A program made the position numbers and the translations under genes. This document shows, piece by piece, positions 8,135 to 17,100 of a stretch of DNA of 64,000 bases (the stretch's first letter is position 1; each line of letters begins with the position of its first letter). Source of the DNA: Picosynechococcus sp. PCC 7003 (GTDB taxonomy: Bacteria; Cyanobacteriota; Cyanobacteriia; Cyanobacteriales; MRBY01); the NCBI RefSeq assembly GCF_001693255.1, contig NZ_CP016474.1, forward strand, positions 2,746,661 through 2,810,660. The letters are read 5' to 3'. Under the pieces are notes generated by a model. It was given only the letters and a program-made list of their open reading frames with translations, made no database searches and had not been told where the DNA came from.

Positions 8135-8605
8135 TTAGTAGCCAATGGGAGATTGTTCGCGGACGTGGGGAAGATTATCTTGGGGCGCTGCGGGGAGAGA
8201 GACCTGGGCTGGAGTTTTCACATAAACACTGTGGGCTGGGGTTGGTTCCACGAGTTCTGTGGTCGGTTCCTCTGCCTGCTGTTGGAAAAATTCGCCGAGG
8301 CTGGCACTGGTGGCAACGAGATCTGCCTCGTAGTCCTGGAGTTGGAGGAGGTGGCTAAAAGCTTCACTCCAGTCCTTTTGGGAATAGGCTTTCCCGGCGT
8401 ACAGACCCATTGCCGTTGTCACGGCGGCGATCGCCACCCATTGGGTCACCTGCTTGCTGATTTGGAGCGTTTGCACCAAAGGGGTAACAGAGGGCTGTTT
8501 CGGCCGTGCTGGCAAGCTACGGACTTTGGGTTCTACCACCGTGAGGGGCCTTGATTTTTGCGGACGGGAGGGGGGAACCTGCCAGGGTCGAGGGGCAACT
8601 GCCAT
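8135..8605 (-). CDS. Bitopic membrane protein, possible FtsL-like divisome partner
   Basis: 156 residues. A Pro/Arg-rich cytoplasmic N-terminus (to about 50) leads to one hydrophobic helix (WVAIAAVTTAMGLYAGKAY, about 56-75). A short helical segment with leucine spacing follows (WSEAFSHLLQLQDYEADLV), then a Pro/Glu-rich tail. This shape and the position directly upstream of ftsI resemble FtsL, the small protein that recruits FtsI through a periplasmic coiled coil. Sequence similarity to FtsL is not evident by eye, so the role is inference from order and topology. Confidence 0.6.
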   Translation of the reverse strand: MAVAPRPWQVPPSRPQKSRPLTVVEPKVRSLPARPKQPSVTPLVQTLQISKQVTQWVAIAAVTTAMGLYAGKAYSQKDWSEAFSHLLQLQDYEADLVATSASLGEFFQQQAEEPTTELVEPTPAHSVYVKTPAQVSLPAAPQDNLPHVREQSPIGY

Positions 8606-8854
8606 ATCTACTTTCTATCGCCTCACACAAAAGATGTTGTCATTATGGGGTATTGTAGTCGCGCCTTGATTAATTTTCCCGTGTTTTTTTTTGATTTTTG
8701 CTGATTTTTCAAAAAAGCAATATTGATGTACTTTTATTTCTAAAAAAAATATAAAGAAAGATATCGATAGATCCCAAAAAGCGCTCTGATTTTTATGATC
8801 TTCAAGAAATGATTGTGACGAACAATCGGCGGCGATCGCCTATGGTACGTGCTC

Positions 8855-10375
8855 TTATAGAGTAGGCCTCAAGCGGTTTTGCCAAGTTTGACCCTGGGCG
8901 CGGATTGCCTGCAATTCATCTGAAGCGAGCCGTTCTAAATTTTTGAGGATTAAATTCATCCGACCTTGGCTGCGGAGTTGGCCCTGATGACGGTCGAGGA
9001 AGTGCCAGTAGAGGGTATTGAAAGGACAGGCATTTTCCCCGTGGCGATCGCCTTTGTGGTAGCGACAGTCACGACAGTAATCACTCATTTTATTAATGTA
9101 GTTGGCTGAGGCAGCGTAGGGCTTGCTAGCGAGGATCCCCCCGTCAGCGAACTGTCCCATGCCAATCACATTGGTTTGCATCACCCAATCGTAGGCATCG
9201 ATAAAAGCTGCATGGAACCAAGCTTCGATTTCTTGGGGGTTCACCCCAAGGATCAAGGCAAAGTTACTGAGGATCATCAACCGCTGAATGTGGTGGGCAT
9301 AGCCCGTTTGTTCTACTTGTTGTAAGACCTGTTTGAGGCAATTGAGATCGGTTTTACGGCTGTCCCAATAAAAATCGGGTAGGGGTTGTTGGTGGTTGAA
9401 ATGATTTTTCTGGGCATAATCAGCGTCCACGTAATGGTAGAGGCCATGGAGATATTCCCGCCAGCCTAAAATTTGCCGGATAAAGCCTTCGAGATTATTT
9501 AAGGCGATCGCCTTTTGTTCCCGGATTGCCTCTGCTTTTTTGATTAATTCCCAGGGATGCAACAGACCCAGGTTGAGGTAGGGCGAAATTAGACCATGCC
9601 AGAGGGTATATTCTTCCGTGACCATCGCATCCTGAAAGGTGCCAAATTTTTCTAAGCCCGTAGCGAGGAAATGCTCAAAAACCTGGAGGGCTTGGGTACG
9701 GGTCACGGCCCAGCGGAAGGGTTCAAGCTGCCCGTAGGTGACGAGATCCAAAGTTTTAACCCGATTGATCACGGCTTGGGTCAGCGCGTCTGGTTCAAAG
9801 GTCAGCGGTTGAGGCGGATTGAAGTCTTTTTTGGGAGGTTTGCGGTTGTCCTTATCAAAGTTCCATTGACCCCCAAGGGGTTGCTGTTGCTCGTCGAGCA
9901 GGATCTTAAACCGTTTGCGACCAGCCCGATAAAAGTCTTCGAGGACGAGGCGTTTACGACCCTTGGCCCAGGTGTGAAATTCTGCCCGCGACCACAGGAA
10001 ATGATTATTGGGGATGAACTTGAGGGAGCAGGGGAGGTCTAAGTTCTGAATAAAAGCTTCGAATGGGCGATCGCTCGGCTGCATCACCCACAATTCTGTG
10101 ATTCCTTCAGCGGTGATCCAATCGATTAAAGCCGTTTGGAAATCAGCGGCGATCGCATAATGGACAGACCAGCCAGCCTGTTCTAGCTCCTGGGCAAAGT
10201 GGCGCATGGCCGACCAGACTAACACCAGCTTTTGGCCATGGTAGGGCCGTTGGCGGGCGTAGTCTGCCGCTTCGATCAACAGAACCGGCGTTGTGGATCG
10301 CTGGGTTTCCCGTTGTTGGAGGGCGGCTTGGGTGGCCCACAGTTGATCCCCCAGTACCCAAATCCCGACGGTCAT
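8855..10375 (-). CDS. Cryptochrome/photolyase, iron-sulfur bacterial type (PhrB-like)
   Basis: 506 residues from ATG 10375, chosen because GGGAG lies upstream and the family begins with a line like MTVGIWVLGDQLW. The N-terminal Rossmann part (to about 140) should bind the antenna chromophore. The C-terminal helical FAD domain contains KMSDYCRDCRYHKGDRHG and NACPFN, the cysteine cluster that binds [4Fe-4S] in PhrB/CryB proteins, and SANYINKMSDYC. Relatives repair (6-4) photoproducts or act as blue-light receptors. It is annotated in many genomes as deoxyribodipyrimidine photolyase-related protein. It stands alone; an AT-rich 250-bp region follows. Confidence 0.85.
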   Translation of the reverse strand: MTVGIWVLGDQLWATQAALQQRETQRSTTPVLLIEAADYARQRPYHGQKLVLVWSAMRHFAQELEQAGWSVHYAIAADFQTALIDWITAEGITELWVMQPSDRPFEAFIQNLDLPCSLKFIPNNHFLWSRAEFHTWAKGRKRLVLEDFYRAGRKRFKILLDEQQQPLGGQWNFDKDNRKPPKKDFNPPQPLTFEPDALTQAVINRVKTLDLVTYGQLEPFRWAVTRTQALQVFEHFLATGLEKFGTFQDAMVTEEYTLWHGLISPYLNLGLLHPWELIKKAEAIREQKAIALNNLEGFIRQILGWREYLHGLYHYVDADYAQKNHFNHQQPLPDFYWDSRKTDLNCLKQVLQQVEQTGYAHHIQRLMILSNFALILGVNPQEIEAWFHAAFIDAYDWVMQTNVIGMGQFADGGILASKPYAASANYINKMSDYCRDCRYHKGDRHGENACPFNTLYWHFLDRHQGQLRSQGRMNLILKNLERLASDELQAIRAQGQTWQNRLRPTL

Positions 10376-10543
10376 GGGCTTTTCTCTCCCAAAAAATGCT
10401 GTTGGAGAGTCTAACACAGGCTTTTTGATGGCTGTGGCAACATGATCCGGGACTCAGACAATTAAGTTTCTGTGAACCCGTGGGCGATCGCCAGAAAAAC
10501 CCTTTAACGTGGGGGGGAATCCCTTTAATTGCAGGTATTTTTT

Positions 10544-10639
10544 ATGTCCGGCGAAGAACTTTTAACCCTGGCGACCCTCCTTAGTCCTGGGTTGGCCCTG
10601 TCGTTTATTGTGATGATTTGTTTTGCGAAGGGGGGTTAA
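10544..10639 (+). CDS. 31-aa single-helix membrane microprotein (candidate)
   Basis: The frame ATG...TAA encodes a peptide starting MSGEELLTLATLLSPGLALS and ending IVMICFAKGG. A hydrophobic core of about 20 residues is flanked by acidic N-terminal and lysine C-terminal residues, the layout of small photosynthetic or NDH-1 membrane subunits. A weak AGG lies upstream. Its stop overlaps the end of the convergent antiporter gene by 3 bp. I cannot match it to a known Psb, Psa, Pet or Ndh subunit from memory. Confidence 0.5.
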   Translation: MSGEELLTLATLLSPGLALSFIVMICFAKGG

Positions 10640-12261
10640 CCCTGGATTGTTTTTTCGGTGGCTTTGATCAAGATCTCCTGGAGTAGGGGAGAAAGATCTT
10701 TATTTAAGCGGCCCACCCGGATAAATTCGGCATAGGTGTCCGCCTCAATATCCAGGAGGGTATCGCGCAATTGCTTCATATCCAGTTCTTGCAGTTGGGG
10801 ATGGCTGCCTTTGAGTTTTTCAATTTTTTCTTCGATGGTTTCTAATTCCCCTTCGACGAGATCCCGTTCGTACCGGTAGAATTCTTCGTCCACATCGGCA
10901 GCAAGATTTAACTGGTCGAGGTAGTTTAAGACTCGTTTGAGGGCAACGCGGCGGGCGAGATACTCGGAATATTCCTGGCGGATGGGTTGATCGCCAATGA
11001 GATCGAGTTTTTCTAGCACCCACTGGGTGGTGAGGCCCTGCACCAAAAGGGTGAATAGCACGACCCCGAAAATGATGTTGATAATTTCCTGGCGATCGCC
11101 GAGCACCACAGGCACACTCAAGGCCACGGCAATGGAGACAGAACCCCGCAGCCCTCCCCACCACAACACCGTTTGTTCGGAGAAGCTCAAGGGGTTATTG
11201 CTAAATTGATTCGAGAGCCAACCCAAGCCATAAACAGAAATGGCCCGCGTCACCAACACAGCGGCGATCGCCACAAAAATCGCGTCTAAGCTTTCCCCCA
11301 GGGTGCCAAAATTGACCTGATCACCAATGAGCAGAAACACAATCGAATTGACAAAAAACGCGAGAAAATCCCAAAATTCCGAGACAACCAAGCGCGTACG
11401 GGGATTCATGCCAATATTCGAGCCAAAATTCCCCAAAATCATCCCCACTGTCACCACCGCAATAACCCCAGAGCCGCCCAATTCCTCCGTTAAAAGGTAA
11501 GTACCATAGGCAGATACCAGGGTTAAAGATTGCTCCACGAGGGGAATATCAAACCGTTGCGTCAGAAAAGAAATGCCAAAACCAATCAAACAACCGAAAC
11601 CAGCACCAACCCCCACAAAGACTAAGAAGGTTGACACGGTCGCCGACACAGAAAACGTCTGGGTACCGAGGGGAATCCCCACCAGTAACAGAAAGGCTAC
11701 GACCGCCACCCCATCGTTAAAGAGGCTCTCCCCTTCCATCACCATGGTGAGCTTTTTGCTGGCCCCCAACTCCCGGAACAAGGCCACCACCGACACTGGA
11801 TCCGTCGCCGAGAGGGCCGCCCCTGCAAGCAAAGCAGAACTAAGGGCTAAGTTCGTCCACTGACTCAGGGCAAAGCCAATCCCAAAGATGGCGATCGCCA
11901 CCCCAGCCAAAGCAAACAAAACAATCGGTAACAATTGTTTCTGAAGTTCTCGCCAGCGAATATTCCAGGCAGCCTCAAACAAGAGCGGCGGGAGGAAAAT
12001 TTCGAGGATGAGCTCTGGCGAAAGATTGACCAAACGCACATCAATAAAGGCCAGACCCAGTCCCACAATCACCAGCAGGAGGGTATAGGGGATCTGGCGC
12101 AACCAACTAAAAATCCGTGAAAAGGTTGCAACGGTTAGGGAGATCGATAAAACCAAAACAAACTGTTGCAAGTTAGTTGAAATCGATGCTTCTGCAAGTT
12201 CTGCTAAAACAATCATGACCAAAGGCATGTCTAGATAATCTCTACAGATGCTAACAGGCAT
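10636..12261 (-). CDS. Na+/H+ antiporter of the CPA1 (NhaP) family
   Basis: 541 residues. About 12 membrane helices occupy residues 25-430, followed by a soluble C-terminal tail of about 110 residues rich in Glu and Lys (EFYRYERDLVEGELETIEEK). CPA1 ion-binding motifs are present: SATDPVSVVALFRELG and EGESLFNDGVAVVAF. The exchanger removes Na+ and regulates pH, important in a salt-tolerant cyanobacterium. A closer subfamily (NhaS1-like) is likely but unproven. The start is uncertain: the first ATG has AGAGG nearby, but ATGs 11 and 15 codons later are also possible. Confidence 0.9.
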   Translation of the reverse strand: MPVSICRDYLDMPLVMIVLAELAEASISTNLQQFVLVLSISLTVATFSRIFSWLRQIPYTLLLVIVGLGLAFIDVRLVNLSPELILEIFLPPLLFEAAWNIRWRELQKQLLPIVLFALAGVAIAIFGIGFALSQWTNLALSSALLAGAALSATDPVSVVALFRELGASKKLTMVMEGESLFNDGVAVVAFLLLVGIPLGTQTFSVSATVSTFLVFVGVGAGFGCLIGFGISFLTQRFDIPLVEQSLTLVSAYGTYLLTEELGGSGVIAVVTVGMILGNFGSNIGMNPRTRLVVSEFWDFLAFFVNSIVFLLIGDQVNFGTLGESLDAIFVAIAAVLVTRAISVYGLGWLSNQFSNNPLSFSEQTVLWWGGLRGSVSIAVALSVPVVLGDRQEIINIIFGVVLFTLLVQGLTTQWVLEKLDLIGDQPIRQEYSEYLARRVALKRVLNYLDQLNLAADVDEEFYRYERDLVEGELETIEEKIEKLKGSHPQLQELDMKQLRDTLLDIEADTYAEFIRVGRLNKDLSPLLQEILIKATEKTIQG

Positions 12262-12504
12262 TGACCTCTGTCATCAGAAATATCAAGAGTCTTTAAATTT
12301 TTGAGGGCTATCATTAGCCTAGAATGCCTTATATTTCACAAGTCCTTTGCATAGAAAAGCATTTAATTCAAGCTTCCATCACTTTATTGTTTTCATGTCA
12401 ATTTAATAGTTACAAAATGTTGACTTTTGCCATGAGCTTGAATTGCCCATGAATCTTTTATGTAGAATAAAAATCCAATCAATTATTAATACAACAGTAA
12501 AACA

Positions 12505-12882
12505 ATGGACAAAAGTATATTTGAAGAATTTGTCGATTATTACATCAAGGCTTGGCAAAATTATACAAATTTTAGTGGTAGAGCGCGCCGCAAAGAATTC
12601 TGGTATGTTTTTATCATCAACCTTTTGATTTCCTTTGTCTTGGGTATTTTTCAGGAAACATTTCTTGGGGTGATCGCCTCTTTGGTGAGTATTATCTATT
12701 CTTTAGCCTTCATTTTACCTGGGATAGCCCTTAGCATCAGGCGTTTGCATGATACTGGCCGGAGTGGTTGGTGGCTTTTGATTGGATTTGTACCGATTAT
12801 TGGTGTAATTGTCTTAATTGTTTTCTTTGCTTCCGACAGTCAACCAGGCCCCAATCAATATAACGCTGACACGATGGTCTAA
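12505..12882 (+). CDS. DUF805 membrane protein
   Basis: 125 residues. The family signature is clear: YTNFSGRARRKEFWYVFIIN near the N-terminus, three to four hydrophobic helices, then ALSIRRLHDTGRSGWWLLIG and a C-terminal DSQPGPNQYN. DUF805 proteins are small inner-membrane proteins of unknown function. The 240 bp upstream are AT-rich with no other gene. The gene is closed by a clear terminator, so it forms its own transcript. Confidence 0.88.
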   Translation: MDKSIFEEFVDYYIKAWQNYTNFSGRARRKEFWYVFIINLLISFVLGIFQETFLGVIASLVSIIYSLAFILPGIALSIRRLHDTGRSGWWLLIGFVPIIGVIVLIVFFASDSQPGPNQYNADTMV

Positions 12883-12908
12883 CTTTTAGAAACTCACTTG
12901 AAAAATAT

Positions 12909-12946
12909 AAACACCCTAAACCACTGTTGGTAAAGGGTGTTTTTTA
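12909..12946 (+). terminator. Rho-independent terminator
   Basis: Arms AACACCCT and AGGGTGTT with a T-run, just downstream of the DUF805 gene. It lies between convergent genes and could serve both directions. Confidence 0.8.
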
Positions 12947-12970
12947 TCAGAAAATTAAAGTGTGACGGAT

Positions 12971-14071
12971 CTAGTTGGACACAACCAGATTTTCTGAGCC
13001 ATTAACAACTTTGGCAGAAATGATTTTGTCCGCTTTGCTGAGGTTTTCGAGGACATCTTGGCCAGCGACGGTATAGCCAAAGACGGAATAACGACCATCC
13101 ATCAAGTTAAATCCAGGTGGCGCTAATTCATTATCAAACTTGAAGAAGAAGATCTGTGAAGAACCACCATTCGCATCATCGGCGGGACGGGCCAGGGCTA
13201 AGGCACCATAGGCATTGAAGGGCAGATTAATCTCCGCTAGGTAAATGCCTAGCTCCTCTAGGGTTGCGCCATAGGTGGCTTCGTGGTCGCCAGTGAGCAT
13301 GATTTCCATGGGGATGGCGCGATATTCCTTGGTTTTCGGGTCGATGAAACCATCGGCATCACCTTCGGGATCGCCCGTTTGCAGGATGTAGAGATCTTCG
13401 GCACGGTTGAACGGTAAACCATCATAGAAACCGCGCTGTACTAGATCAACGAAGTTTCCGGCATTAATGGGGGCGTTGTAACCGTCAACAACAACGGTAA
13501 TGTCGCCTTGGGTGGTTTTGAGTTCAACTGTGGCCCGACCCAAGAGGCGCGGCAGATCCGCATAGTCTTCGGGGATCGTGGTCGGATATTCGGCGATCAT
13601 ATTTTCTTCGATCACCCCGACTTTGTTGAGGATTTCCCGACGCTTTGTCCAGATAGTTTCGCGATCTTTGGCGGCGATCGCCTCCCTCATGGTGGCGACA
13701 TCCTGTTCCATTTCATCTAAGAGAGTTTTAGCCTGTTCCTTAAAACTGGGGACAACATCTTCAAGGATGCCATCCTGGCTAATGGAGAGGACGCGGCTAG
13801 CTTTCTTGGCATTGGCCGCAATCGGCCCCCAGCGTTTCGCCCGTAGATCCTTGGACATAAATTCCATGCTGTCCTGGAGACGGCGAATGGGCTTATTTTC
13901 AATGGGCAGGGCGTAGCGGAGAATGGCTTCGGGATCAGTAATCGCATCCCCTTGGGCAAGGGAGGCAAGAGTAAAACTCGGTTGGGGTAAAGCCCAGGCA
14001 GCTTGGGTTACGCCAAAGCAAACGGCGATCGCCAAAGCCACAGATAGGCAATATTTTAAAAATTTGGTCAT
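12971..14071 (-). CDS. Lumenal cyclophilin-type peptidyl-prolyl isomerase (TLP40/CYP38-like)
   Basis: 366 residues. A signal peptide (about 1-28, ending ATQAAWALPQP-like) targets the periplasm or thylakoid lumen. Residues about 45-165 form a helical PsbQ-like bundle (IRRLQDSMEFMSKDLRAKRW). The cyclophilin domain starts near 180 (VELKTTQGDITVVVDGYNAP) and has FVDLVQRGFYDGLPFNR. This order is that of plant CYP38/TLP40 and its cyanobacterial orthologues, which help photosystem II assembly. Several canonical cyclophilin active-site residues are changed, as in CYP38, so isomerase activity may be weak. It is preceded by a promoter region shared with nothing else. Confidence 0.9.
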   Translation of the reverse strand: MTKFLKYCLSVALAIAVCFGVTQAAWALPQPSFTLASLAQGDAITDPEAILRYALPIENKPIRRLQDSMEFMSKDLRAKRWGPIAANAKKASRVLSISQDGILEDVVPSFKEQAKTLLDEMEQDVATMREAIAAKDRETIWTKRREILNKVGVIEENMIAEYPTTIPEDYADLPRLLGRATVELKTTQGDITVVVDGYNAPINAGNFVDLVQRGFYDGLPFNRAEDLYILQTGDPEGDADGFIDPKTKEYRAIPMEIMLTGDHEATYGATLEELGIYLAEINLPFNAYGALALARPADDANGGSSQIFFFKFDNELAPPGFNLMDGRYSVFGYTVAGQDVLENLSKADKIISAKVVNGSENLVVSN

Positions 14072-14250
14072 GGCGGAGAGAGGGAAATGAGTTTGTTTGA
14101 ATTTCTTTGTTTAAAAGAATGCAGGTTGACTGGTCTCTTGTCATATTCTGCGTTTCCCTCTGGGCTTGTCAACAAAACATCACGACTCTTCAGATTCTTG
14201 CCACAACAAACCCCCCTGGGCTAACCTAGGAGGGTTGTTTTCTCTTCTTA

Positions 14251-14324
14251 CGAGCCTGGAGAGATTCGAACTCCCGACCTGCTGATCCGTAGTCAGCTGC
14301 TCTAATCCGCTGAGCTACAGACCC
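14251..14324 (-). tRNA. tRNA-Arg (anticodon ACG)
   Basis: The minus strand folds into a complete 74-nt cloverleaf. The acceptor pairs GGGTCTG with CAGGCTC, with discriminator G. The D arm contains TAGCTCAGCGGATTAGAGCA. The anticodon stem GCTGA/TCAGC encloses CTACGGA, giving anticodon ACG. The T loop is GTTCGAATC. CCA is not encoded. Anticodon A34 is normally changed to inosine by TadA to read CGU, CGC and CGA. Confidence 0.95.
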
Positions 14325-14384
14325 ATGGAGAAGAGTTGTGTTGTTTGACCAACAGTCATCTAATCTAACAGACGTTTTGGGTAA

Positions 14385-14894
14385 ATGCAAGAGTTTTCTG
14401 AAAAAAAGATTTCCCTCCCTCCCCTGAGCCATCTCAACGCCACCGGCGAGGCGCAGATGGTGGATGTTTCTGAAAAAAACGTGACAAAACGGGAGGCGAT
14501 CGCCACGGGGCTCATCACCATGACCCAGGATTGTTTTCACGCGATCCAAGCGGGAGATGCCCCCAAGGGAGATGTGCTCGGCACTGCGAGAATTGCCGGG
14601 ATTATGGCAGCCAAGCAAACCTCGAATTTAATCCCCATGTGCCACCCGCTGCCCATTAAAAAGGTGACGGTGAATTTTACTGCTGATGCAAACTTACCCG
14701 GTTATCGCATCGAGGCTAGTGTGACGACCAAATCCGAAACGGGGGTGGAGATGGAAGCTTTAACGGCGGTTTCGGTGGCCGCTTTAACCCTCTACGACAT
14801 GGCGAAAGCGATGGATAAAGGGATGGTCATTTCTGAGATTCAATTGCTGAAAAAAACCGGCGGTAAATCCGGCGATTATACCCGGCAAGCCTAG
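14385..14894 (+). CDS. moaC: Cyclic pyranopterin monophosphate synthase
   Basis: 169 residues. It converts the GTP-derived intermediate made by MoaA into cyclic pyranopterin monophosphate, an early step of molybdenum cofactor synthesis needed for nitrate reductase. Family motifs are [47 protein letters not shown] and [12 protein letters not shown]. The active-site Lys and Asp of the last two blocks are present. The start at ATG 14385 keeps the N-terminal LSHLN block expected of MoaC. It is divergent from the tRNA gene. Confidence 0.95.
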   Translation: MQEFSEKKISLPPLSHLNATGEAQMVDVSEKNVTKREAIATGLITMTQDCFHAIQAGDAPKGDVLGTARIAGIMAAKQTSNLIPMCHPLPIKKVTVNFTADANLPGYRIEASVTTKSETGVEMEALTAVSVAALTLYDMAKAMDKGMVISEIQLLKKTGGKSGDYTRQA

Positions 14895-14949
14895 GGAAAA
14901 TCCTTGTGATAGGATCACCAGTGTTCCGTAAATGTGATGGGTAAAACCT

Positions 14950-15207
14950 ATGCCTCGCAGTTGGCCGCGCAAACCTGACCGTAAAACTGATCCTGAATTC
15001 CGTCGCGCCGAAGACCGGATGAATTTTATTGTCCATGTGATGGTCTATCTCGCGATTAATTCTCCCATTTGGTTTACTACCCTGATTCAAACGACGGTAG
15101 AGCGTCCCTGGGTCAAACCGTTTAGCCTGATTTGGCTGGGCATTTTGGGGTTACACCTGCTTTACATTACGGCGATCGCCGATTATTCGGAGGCTTCTAA
15201 TGGCTAG
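14950..15207 (+). CDS. Two-helix membrane protein (2TM domain)
   Basis: 85 residues. A charged N-terminus (PRKPDRKTDPEFRRAEDRM) precedes two hydrophobic helices (MNFIVHVMVYLAINSPIWF and PFSLIWLGILGLHLLYITAI). This is the layout of the small 2TM-domain family. Its last 8 bp overlap the start of the following gene, indicating translational coupling. Function is unknown. Confidence 0.75.
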   Translation: MPRSWPRKPDRKTDPEFRRAEDRMNFIVHVMVYLAINSPIWFTTLIQTTVERPWVKPFSLIWLGILGLHLLYITAIADYSEASNG

Positions 15208-15499
15208 CACGATTCAAATCGAAAAACTCGCCGCAGAGATTGGTGAAAATATCTATATTGATGTGTCCGGTTGGCATTTATATTTGGCCGATGCCCATTT
15301 ACACACCACCGTCGCTGAAAAAATTTTTCCCGCTATTGAAGATCGCGCGGTGGACGAAGCGAAAGTGATGGATGTTTTGCGCTCAATCCAAGTTCCCCTG
15401 GGTGGCAAACAAACCTTTGTGACCCTCGCCCAACTGATTCCCACCGCCGGACAAGGGGATCTGCTCAAGCTCCTCGAAGCCTATCAAGACAATTGGTAA
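15200..15499 (+). CDS. DUF3181 cyanobacterial conserved protein
   Basis: 99 residues, no signal peptide. The sequence IEKLAAEIGENIYIDVSGWH and WHLYLADAHLHTTVAEKIFP is a compact family found in cyanobacteria and plastid-bearing organisms (DUF3181). The start overlaps the two-helix gene upstream, and tsaE begins 13 bp after its stop, so the three form one operon. Function is unknown. Confidence 0.8.
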   Translation: MASTIQIEKLAAEIGENIYIDVSGWHLYLADAHLHTTVAEKIFPAIEDRAVDEAKVMDVLRSIQVPLGGKQTFVTLAQLIPTAGQGDLLKLLEAYQDNW

Positions 15500-15512
15500 C
15501 TTGAGGCGATCA

Positions 15513-15968
15513 ATGGCAGAAATTATTCTGTTAGAAAATGCGGCGGCTACCCAAGCTTTCGGGGTAAAACTGGGGCGCACCTTACCGGAAAACACGGTGA
15601 TTTTGCTGAAAGGCGATCTGGGGGCCGGAAAAACGACCCTCACCCAGGGCATTGGTTTGGGTTTAGGGATCACCGAGGCGATCGCCAGTCCCACCTTTAC
15701 CTTGGTGAACGAATACCACAGCGGACGGATTCCCCTCTATCACTTGGACTTATATCGCCTTGAACCCGCACAAGTCGATAGCCTTTATCCCGAAACCTAC
15801 TGGGAAGGCGAAGAATGTGACCCTGGCCTAACCGTCATTGAATGGTCAGAGCGTTTACCCTATCTCCCGGAATCCTATTACCAGATCGAACTCCGCCACA
15901 CCCAAAACGATCAACGCCAAGCCGTCATTTCCGCTGTTAATGTCAAACAACCCTTGTTTGTCCTTTAA
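15513..15968 (+). CDS. tsaE: tRNA N6-threonylcarbamoyladenosine biosynthesis ATPase TsaE
   Basis: 151 residues from ATG 15513, preferred because GAGG lies 7 bases upstream; a TTG four codons earlier is in frame. It has the P-loop GDLGAGKTTLTQGI, ASPTFTLVNEY and the acidic IEWSERLPYL block. TsaE drives the TsaB-TsaD complex that adds t6A at position 37 of ANN-decoding tRNAs. Length is typical. It is the last gene of a three-gene cluster. Confidence 0.92.
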   Translation: MAEIILLENAAATQAFGVKLGRTLPENTVILLKGDLGAGKTTLTQGIGLGLGITEAIASPTFTLVNEYHSGRIPLYHLDLYRLEPAQVDSLYPETYWEGEECDPGLTVIEWSERLPYLPESYYQIELRHTQNDQRQAVISAVNVKQPLFVL

Positions 15969-16014
15969 AATTTTCAAGTAAAGTTAAGGACGAACCATCA
16001 CCCTGGGGTGCACC

Positions 16015-16824
16015 ATGGAATTTCTCGCAATTTTGATGTCTGGCTTACTCACTGCCCTTGCCCCCGTGGGTCTGATCATCGAACAAGTCAGCGGTAAACG
16101 GATTGGCGATCGCCTCCAAGCTGCCGAGACCTTTGAAGTGCGCGTCGATAACGTACCTAGCCACCAACTTCTCAAGGGCAAAATTGACCGCGTCCAGATT
16201 GCCAGTCGTGGTGTAGAGCTATTGCCAGGCCTCCGTTTTGACGTTTTAGAACTAGAAACCGATCCCCTCAGTTTTGACCTGGCCAAACTCCGCAGTGGCA
16301 AACCCGGTCCCGGTGTTCTAGAGCAACCCCTCCAAGCAGGTGTACGCTTTGTCCTCACCGAAGCCGACCTCAACCAGGCTTTAACGTCCCCCCAAGTCAC
16401 GGCCTTGGTTCAACCCCTCATCAATCGTCTGCTCACCCGTCCCGGCAGCACCAATCCGCCTCGTTTCCAACTAGAAAACGCCACCGTTGATTTCCTCGGT
16501 GAAAATCGCCTCCAGTTCACCGGTGAAATGTTCCAAATCAATCCCGAAACAGGCGAAACCGAGCAGGTGACTCTCCAACTCAGTTTTAGCCTCGGCCTTG
16601 TTTCCGGTAGTCAATTCCAACTGACTAACTTTGAGGGCACCATTAACGAGCAAGTGTTACCTGCCCCTTTGCTGAATGGTTTTGCCCAAGCCTTTAGTCG
16701 TCGTCTGAACCTACGCATTTTCCAGGATCGGGGGCTGACAGCGCGTTTCCTACAGCTAAACGCCCAGGCGGACCAACTTGAGGGGGCCATGTTTATCCAA
16801 TTTACGCCCCAAGCCATTGAGTAG
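16015..16824 (+). CDS. DUF2993 (LmeA-like) lipid-binding protein
   Basis: 269 residues. A hydrophobic N-terminus (about 1-25) is followed by a DUF2993 domain: LLKGKIDRVQIASRGVELLP, DVLELETDPLSFDLAKL and LTEADLNQALTSPQV. Actinobacterial LmeA of this family binds phospholipid and acts in envelope glycolipid synthesis. Cyanobacterial members are abundant and uncharacterised. A periplasmic or lumenal site is likely. It starts 46 bp after tsaE and may be transcribed with it. Confidence 0.82.
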   Translation: MEFLAILMSGLLTALAPVGLIIEQVSGKRIGDRLQAAETFEVRVDNVPSHQLLKGKIDRVQIASRGVELLPGLRFDVLELETDPLSFDLAKLRSGKPGPGVLEQPLQAGVRFVLTEADLNQALTSPQVTALVQPLINRLLTRPGSTNPPRFQLENATVDFLGENRLQFTGEMFQINPETGETEQVTLQLSFSLGLVSGSQFQLTNFEGTINEQVLPAPLLNGFAQAFSRRLNLRIFQDRGLTARFLQLNAQADQLEGAMFIQFTPQAIE

Positions 16825-16913
16825 CAATTTCCCTGGGCCATAACAAAAGCTAATCTTTGTCCTAAAAAATCCTCAAGTGTGAAACCAGCTTTTGCATAGA
16901 CAAAAAAAGATAC

Positions 16914-16927
16914 GATGTTTGAACATC
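16914..16927. promoter_or_regulatory. 14-bp palindrome upstream of microprotein gene
   Basis: GATGTTTGAACATC is a perfect palindrome (arms GATGTT and AACATC, centre TG) about 50 bp before the 31-aa gene. AT-rich promoter-like sequence surrounds it. It may be an operator; the regulator is unknown. Confidence 0.45.
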
Positions 16928-16977
16928 ATAGGATAAAACCAATATTGTTTCCTTAGAAAACTAGAGGACAATCCACC

Positions 16978-17073
16978 ATGGATCAAAACTGGATCGCCTT
17001 TCTCATTACCGCTGACGTTATGGCTCTCTTGCTGATTCTGGGGTTGCGGACCTGGCTCCTGCCTGAAGAATAA
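16978..17073 (+). CDS. 31-aa single-helix membrane microprotein
   Basis: The ORF starts MDQNWIAFLITADVMALLLI and ends LGLRTWLLPEE. AGAGGA lies 9-14 bases before the ATG. The peptide is one hydrophobic helix with an Asp/Asn N-terminus and acidic C-terminus. A palindrome upstream and a perfect terminator downstream make a complete small transcription unit, which argues that it is real. I cannot assign it to a known photosystem, b6f, NDH-1 or oxidase subunit. Confidence 0.65.
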   Translation: MDQNWIAFLITADVMALLLILGLRTWLLPEE

Positions 17074-17100
17074 CGCAGTGCGTGTTTGCAAAGATCATTG

